NCBI GenBank assembly: GCA_020851375.1
Contig: JADZCV010000044.1
Location: forward strand, 62,001-126,000
Direction: 5' to 3'
Source: Nitrospirota bacterium
Lineage (GTDB): Bacteria > Nitrospirota > 9FT-COMBO-42-15 > HDB-SIOI813
DNA: 64,000 nt
Shown: positions 61,053 through 64,000 of the stretch, in pieces
Layout of the letters: each line of letters begins with the position of its first letter
Numbering within the stretch: position 1 is the first letter of the stretch
Notes under the pieces: generated by a model
Seen by the model: only the letters and a program-made list of their open reading frames with translations
The model's database searches: none
Told to the model about the DNA's origin: nothing
Program-made: the position numbers and the translations under genes

Positions 61053-61667
61053 CTACTGATTAATAACGATCTTTGCCCTTCTCCGCAATCCATCAAGATA
61101 TTCTTTTAATCGTTTTTCTGACTCTGCAGTAAACAACATCCCTTTTATCTGATCATGAATATCAGCAATCGCCTGTTCCCCGAAATCTGCCTTGTGTTCC
61201 TCATAGAATGTCTTAATCGCATCCTCTGATATGACAACAAAAAAGTTTATCCTGAACTCAATAAATTTTTCTGCTATCGCCTGATCTGACAATTTCTTGA
61301 TAATGTCTGATTCCCTTAGATTGTAATCCCTCAGAAAATCATTATAACGTTCATCTCCCAGAAATTGCCTGATCGCCTCAAGCCTCCCCTGAATCTTCTC
61401 AACATCCTCCTTAGACTCTGTAATCTTGAATTTTTCAGCCTCCCTCAGTAAGAGCATCCTGTTAATAATACCCTGCAACGTATTATTCTCATCCTTTTCA
61501 TACATATTAAGAACAAGTTCAACAGTTACATCCCTGTAGGTAATCACCTCATCATCAACCACAGCAGCTATCCTGTCAATAATGAGTTCATCTGCCCGGA
61601 CCATCCCACTGCAGGACAATAGTAAATTCACAAGGGCGAAAATCACGAAAAATCTGTATAACCACAT
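61053..61667 (-). CDS. SurA-N-like periplasmic chaperone without PPIase domain
   Basis: Exported protein of about 204 residues. The signal region FALVNLLLSCSGM could be a lipoprotein signal with lipobox cysteine or an ordinary signal peptide cut before DEL. The mature start ELIIDRIAAVVDDEVITYRDV matches the SurA N-terminal domain (DxIxAVVNxxxIT). Helices follow, but no rotamase domain. A chaperone role in outer-membrane protein folding is likely. The start codon lies at the predicted transcription start. Confidence 0.75.
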   Translation of the reverse strand: MWLYRFFVIFALVNLLLSCSGMVRADELIIDRIAAVVDDEVITYRDVTVELVLNMYEKDENNTLQGIINRMLLLREAEKFKITESKEDVEKIQGRLEAIRQFLGDERYNDFLRDYNLRESDIIKKLSDQAIAEKFIEFRINFFVVISEDAIKTFYEEHKADFGEQAIADIHDQIKGMLFTAESEKRLKEYLDGLRRRAKIVINQ

Positions 61668-61673
61668 CACTGC

Positions 61674-61702
61674 ATTATATGAAGTGTCAAAGCAACAATC
61701 AA
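61674..61702 (-). promoter_or_regulatory. Predicted promoter of the SurA-like gene
   Basis: Minus strand: TTGATT (61697-61702), a 17-base spacer, perfect TATAAT (61674-61679), six bases before the start codon. Confidence 0.6.
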
Positions 61703-61731
61703 TAAGGTTTTCTATATTGTTCTATATTGTC

Positions 61732-61761
61732 TTGACACTGCCCGGCGATAGATGATAACAT
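61732..61761 (+). promoter_or_regulatory. Predicted promoter of thrS
   Basis: TTGACA (61732-61737), an 18-base spacer, TAACAT (61756-61761). The -10 overlaps an in-frame ATG at 61760, which therefore is unlikely to be the start. A TTCTATATTG direct repeat (about 61709-61729) lies just upstream. Confidence 0.6.
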
Positions 61762-61780
61762 GTCAAAACTTTGTAACGTC

Positions 61781-63637
61781 ATGACACTTATAGAAATTTT
61801 AAAAGCAAGGGGCAGGGAAAATCCGGAGATAATTGCAGCAAAAATTAACGGCCAGCCTGCAGATTTAAACACTCCTGTAACTGAAGGTCCCGAAATAGAG
61901 TGGATTAGTGTCTCTTCTCCTGAGGGCCTGGAAATCCTCAGGCACAGCACAAGCCATCTTATGGCTCAGGCAGTAAAAGAGCTATATCCGGAAGTCAGTG
62001 TTACAATAGGTCCTGCCATTGAGGAGGGATTTTATTATGACTTTGACTATGACAGGACATTTACGCCTGATGACCTTGTCCGGATAGAAAAGCGGATGAG
62101 GGAGCTGGCAGATAAGAACATGGCAGTCACCCGTATGGAAATGTTGCGGGAAGATGCCATAAAGCTCTTTGACAATATGGGAGAGAAGTACAAGGTCGAG
62201 ATAATCAACGAAATACCTGACAAGACCGTATCTTGTTATAAACAGGGGGATTTTATAGACCTGTGCAGGGGGCCGCATGTCCCGTCTACAGGTTGGATAA
62301 GGTCATTTAAACTCCTTCATACTGCAGGCGCATACTGGCGTGGTGATGAAAACAACAGGATGCTCCAGAGGATATACGGGACCGCGTTTCCCGGACAGGT
62401 TGAACTTGACAACTATCTTACTAAATTAGAGGAAATAAAGAAAAGGGACCATCGCAAGCTGGGGAGGGAATTGGATCTCTTCAGCGTTCATGATGAGATA
62501 GGTGCAGGCCTGATCCTATGGCATCCGAGAGGCGCCATAATCCGCAAGACGATTGAGGACTTCTGGAGGGAGGAACACCTGAGGCACGGATATAAGCTAC
62601 TCTACACCCCCCATGTGGCAAAACTGGACCTCTGGAAGACGAGCGGCCATACGGAATTCTATCAGGGGAATATGTATAAGCCTATGGATGTAGAGGGTCA
62701 GGACTTCCAGCTGAAACCTATGAACTGTCCTTTTCATATAATGATTTATAAGTCTAAACTGAACAGTTACAGGGAGCTTCCGATAAGATGGGCTGAACTC
62801 GGCACTGTATACCGTTACGAACGGTCTGGAGTTTTACACGGACTTCTGAGGGTAAGGGGTTTTACACAGGATGATGCACACATATTCTGCAGGCCAGATC
62901 AGATTCAGGATGAGATAACTTCTATTCTGGACTTTACTGTTGAGTTGCTGACCACTTACGGTTTCGACAGGTATGATATCTATCTCTCTACAAGGCCGGA
63001 GAAGTATGTCGGGACACTTGACAACTGGGAAAAGGCGACTAATGCCCTTCGCAATGCCCTCGAACTGAAGGGCCTTCCTTATCAGATAGACCCTGGCGAG
63101 GGGGTGTTTTACGGACCCAAGATAGATATAAAGATAAAGGATGTGCTGGACCGTGCCTGGCAGTGCACCACGATCCAGGTTGATTTTAACCTGCCTGAGC
63201 GGTTCTCCCTGACGTATGCAGGAGAAGACGGTCTGCAGCACCAGCCGATCATGATACACAGGGCGCTGATGGGGTCATTGGAGAGATTCTTCGGCATATT
63301 GATAGAGCACTATGCCGGCGCCTTCCCATTATGGCTGTCGCCTGTGCAGGTTAAGGTGCTCCCGATAACGGAAAAGCAGAAAGAATATGCGGAAGAGATA
63401 AGAAATTTACTTGCTAATGAAGGTATCCGGGTGGAGGTGGACGTCAGAAACGAGAAGATAGGACACAAGATACGTGAGGCACAGTTGGAAAAAATCCCAT
63501 ATATGTTTATAATAGGCGGCAGGGAGGCTGAGTCCCGTGCAGTTGCAGTAAGGACTCGTAAGGAAGGCGACACAGGGGCAATGCCGCTTCAAGATGCTGT
63601 TAACAAGGTGAAACAAGAAATTAACCTGAAGTCATAA
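61781..63637 (+). CDS. thrS: Threonyl-tRNA synthetase
   Basis: Class II synthetase charging tRNA-Thr. About 618 residues. The N-terminal TGS domain appears shortened: it begins near IEILKARGRENPEIIAAKINGQ, without the usual first strand. The editing domain has HSTSHLMAQAVKELYP (HxxxH) and a later Cys/His site. The catalytic core shows motif 2 RYERSGVLHGLLRVRGFTQDDAHIF, zinc ligands including MNCPFH, and motif 3 near the HRALMGSLERFFGILIEH segment; an anticodon domain ends the protein. ATG 61781 is preferred over 61760. Confidence 0.95.
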   Translation: MTLIEILKARGRENPEIIAAKINGQPADLNTPVTEGPEIEWISVSSPEGLEILRHSTSHLMAQAVKELYPEVSVTIGPAIEEGFYYDFDYDRTFTPDDLVRIEKRMRELADKNMAVTRMEMLREDAIKLFDNMGEKYKVEIINEIPDKTVSCYKQGDFIDLCRGPHVPSTGWIRSFKLLHTAGAYWRGDENNRMLQRIYGTAFPGQVELDNYLTKLEEIKKRDHRKLGRELDLFSVHDEIGAGLILWHPRGAIIRKTIEDFWREEHLRHGYKLLYTPHVAKLDLWKTSGHTEFYQGNMYKPMDVEGQDFQLKPMNCPFHIMIYKSKLNSYRELPIRWAELGTVYRYERSGVLHGLLRVRGFTQDDAHIFCRPDQIQDEITSILDFTVELLTTYGFDRYDIYLSTRPEKYVGTLDNWEKATNALRNALELKGLPYQIDPGEGVFYGPKIDIKIKDVLDRAWQCTTIQVDFNLPERFSLTYAGEDGLQHQPIMIHRALMGSLERFFGILIEHYAGAFPLWLSPVQVKVLPITEKQKEYAEEIRNLLANEGIRVEVDVRNEKIGHKIREAQLEKIPYMFIIGGREAESRAVAVRTRKEGDTGAMPLQDAVNKVKQEINLKS

Positions 63638-63644
63638 CTAAACC

Positions 63645-63754
63645 GTTGACGCTCAAAAATGTCCAGATGCAAGGAAGGCGGGCCGTCCTGACGCCGCATG
63701 ACCCATTGCACTTGCTTCGCAAGCAATGGGTGCCCCGCATTTTTCAGCGTCAAC
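63645..63754. repeat. Dispersed hairpin repeat (ACGCTCAAAAATG family), copy 2
   Basis: 110 bases with 17-base inverted ends (GTTGACGCTCAAAAATG; one mismatch to its partner). An inner hairpin ACCCATTG / CAATGGGT encloses CTTGC-TTC-GCAAG. It shares the ends, CCAG-TGCAAGGAAGG and CTGACGCCGCA with the element at 46222. It sits between thrS and infC. Confidence 0.85.
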
Positions 63755-63772
63755 AAGAGGGGGTGATATAAC

Positions 63773-64000
63773 ATCGCTGAGCCAAGAATAAGGGTAAACA
63801 GAGAAATAAGAATCAAAGAAGTTCGTGTAATCGGCCCTGAGGGTGAGCAGTTAGGGATATTGCCGACATATGAGGCTATTAAGAAAGCCGGAGAATACGG
63901 CCTGGACCTCGTTGAGGTAGCACCTACAGCCAAACCACCAGTATGCCGTATCATGGACTTTGGGAAATATAAATATGAACTTGCAAAAAAGCAGCATGGC
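63773..64000 (+). CDS. infC: Translation initiation factor IF-3, N-terminal part (runs off window)
   Basis: IF-3 checks start codons on the 30S subunit. The visible 76 codons give [27 protein letters not shown] and [24 protein letters not shown], the IF-3 N-domain and linker. No ATG, GTG or TTG is in frame after the TGA at about 63764; the reading frame begins with ATC (63773), seven bases after a GGGGGTG ribosome site. Use of AUC would match the rare AUU start of E. coli infC, which underlies autorepression. It follows thrS, the classic thrS-infC order. Confidence 0.9.
   Translation, partial: MAEPRIRVNREIRIKEVRVIGPEGEQLGILPTYEAIKKAGEYGLDLVEVAPTAKPPVCRIMDFGKYKYELAKKQHG

Overview
This 64 kb window looks like an ordinary chromosomal segment of a diderm bacterium of moderate GC. 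It has outer-membrane proteins (TolC family, OmpA family, DUF481), a meso-diaminopimelate-type MurE, a complete dcw cluster, a complex I operon with separate nuoC and nuoD, and an ubiC-like/ubiA/ubiD set. The gene content and the housekeeping promoters (TTGACA, 17 bp, TAxxxT) would suit a Nitrospirota or deltaproteobacterial-type lineage, but this placement is inference. There is no CRISPR array, prophage or intact insertion sequence. The only mobile-looking DNA is a set of short palindromic intergenic repeats.

Layout. 1-4966 (minus): nuoABCDEF and the start of nuoG, behind a clear promoter. 5063-10432 (minus): a split MacAB/TolC-type efflux system preceded by a thiamine-binding-fold protein and a VTT/YqaA membrane protein. 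10469-11229: a membrane protein gene that runs antisense into an orphan blaI-type repressor gene. 11262-15302 (minus): one operon, tatA, tatB-like, modE-like, mobB, mogA, mobA, moeA, ferredoxin. It joins molybdenum-cofactor assembly to the export system for folded molybdoenzymes, and a perfect 22-bp palindrome (probable ModE site) lies between modE and mobB. 15478-16171: a DUF948/YtxH envelope pair. 16299-17813: an RlmL-like rRNA methyltransferase, then a cold-shock gene whose leader contains a terminator-like hairpin. 17897-19490: a LOG-family protein and EngB.

19603-43706 (plus): amiC, truA, then the dcw cluster mraZ-rsmH-ftsL-ftsI-murE-murF-mraY-murD-ftsW-murG-murC-murB-ddl-ftsQ-ftsA-ftsZ, with MraZ boxes in front, followed by pgeF, yggS, proC, yggT and a transpeptidase-only penicillin-binding protein. 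43748-46573 (minus): small and poorly characterised genes. 46724-47820: perR-ahpC with two PerR-type boxes. 47921-50863 (minus): quinone genes ubiD, ubiA and a chorismate-lyase-like gene. 50973-57332: a lone receiver domain, recO, mgtE, era, a diguanylate cyclase, nadA and a small CxxC protein. 57339-60742 (minus): fabI, DUF481, mscL and an OmpA/TSP3 gene broken by a one-base frameshift. 60964-64000: tRNA-Ala(GGC), a SurA-like chaperone, thrS and the start of infC, which appears to begin with AUC.

Points for a second look: at least six genes whose predicted -10 box lies 5-7 nt before the start codon (leaderless mRNAs); the attenuator-like hairpin ahead of the cold-shock gene; two families of dispersed palindromes, some with the stop codons of flanking genes inside their arms; the probable ModE operator; the infC start; and the OmpA frameshift.
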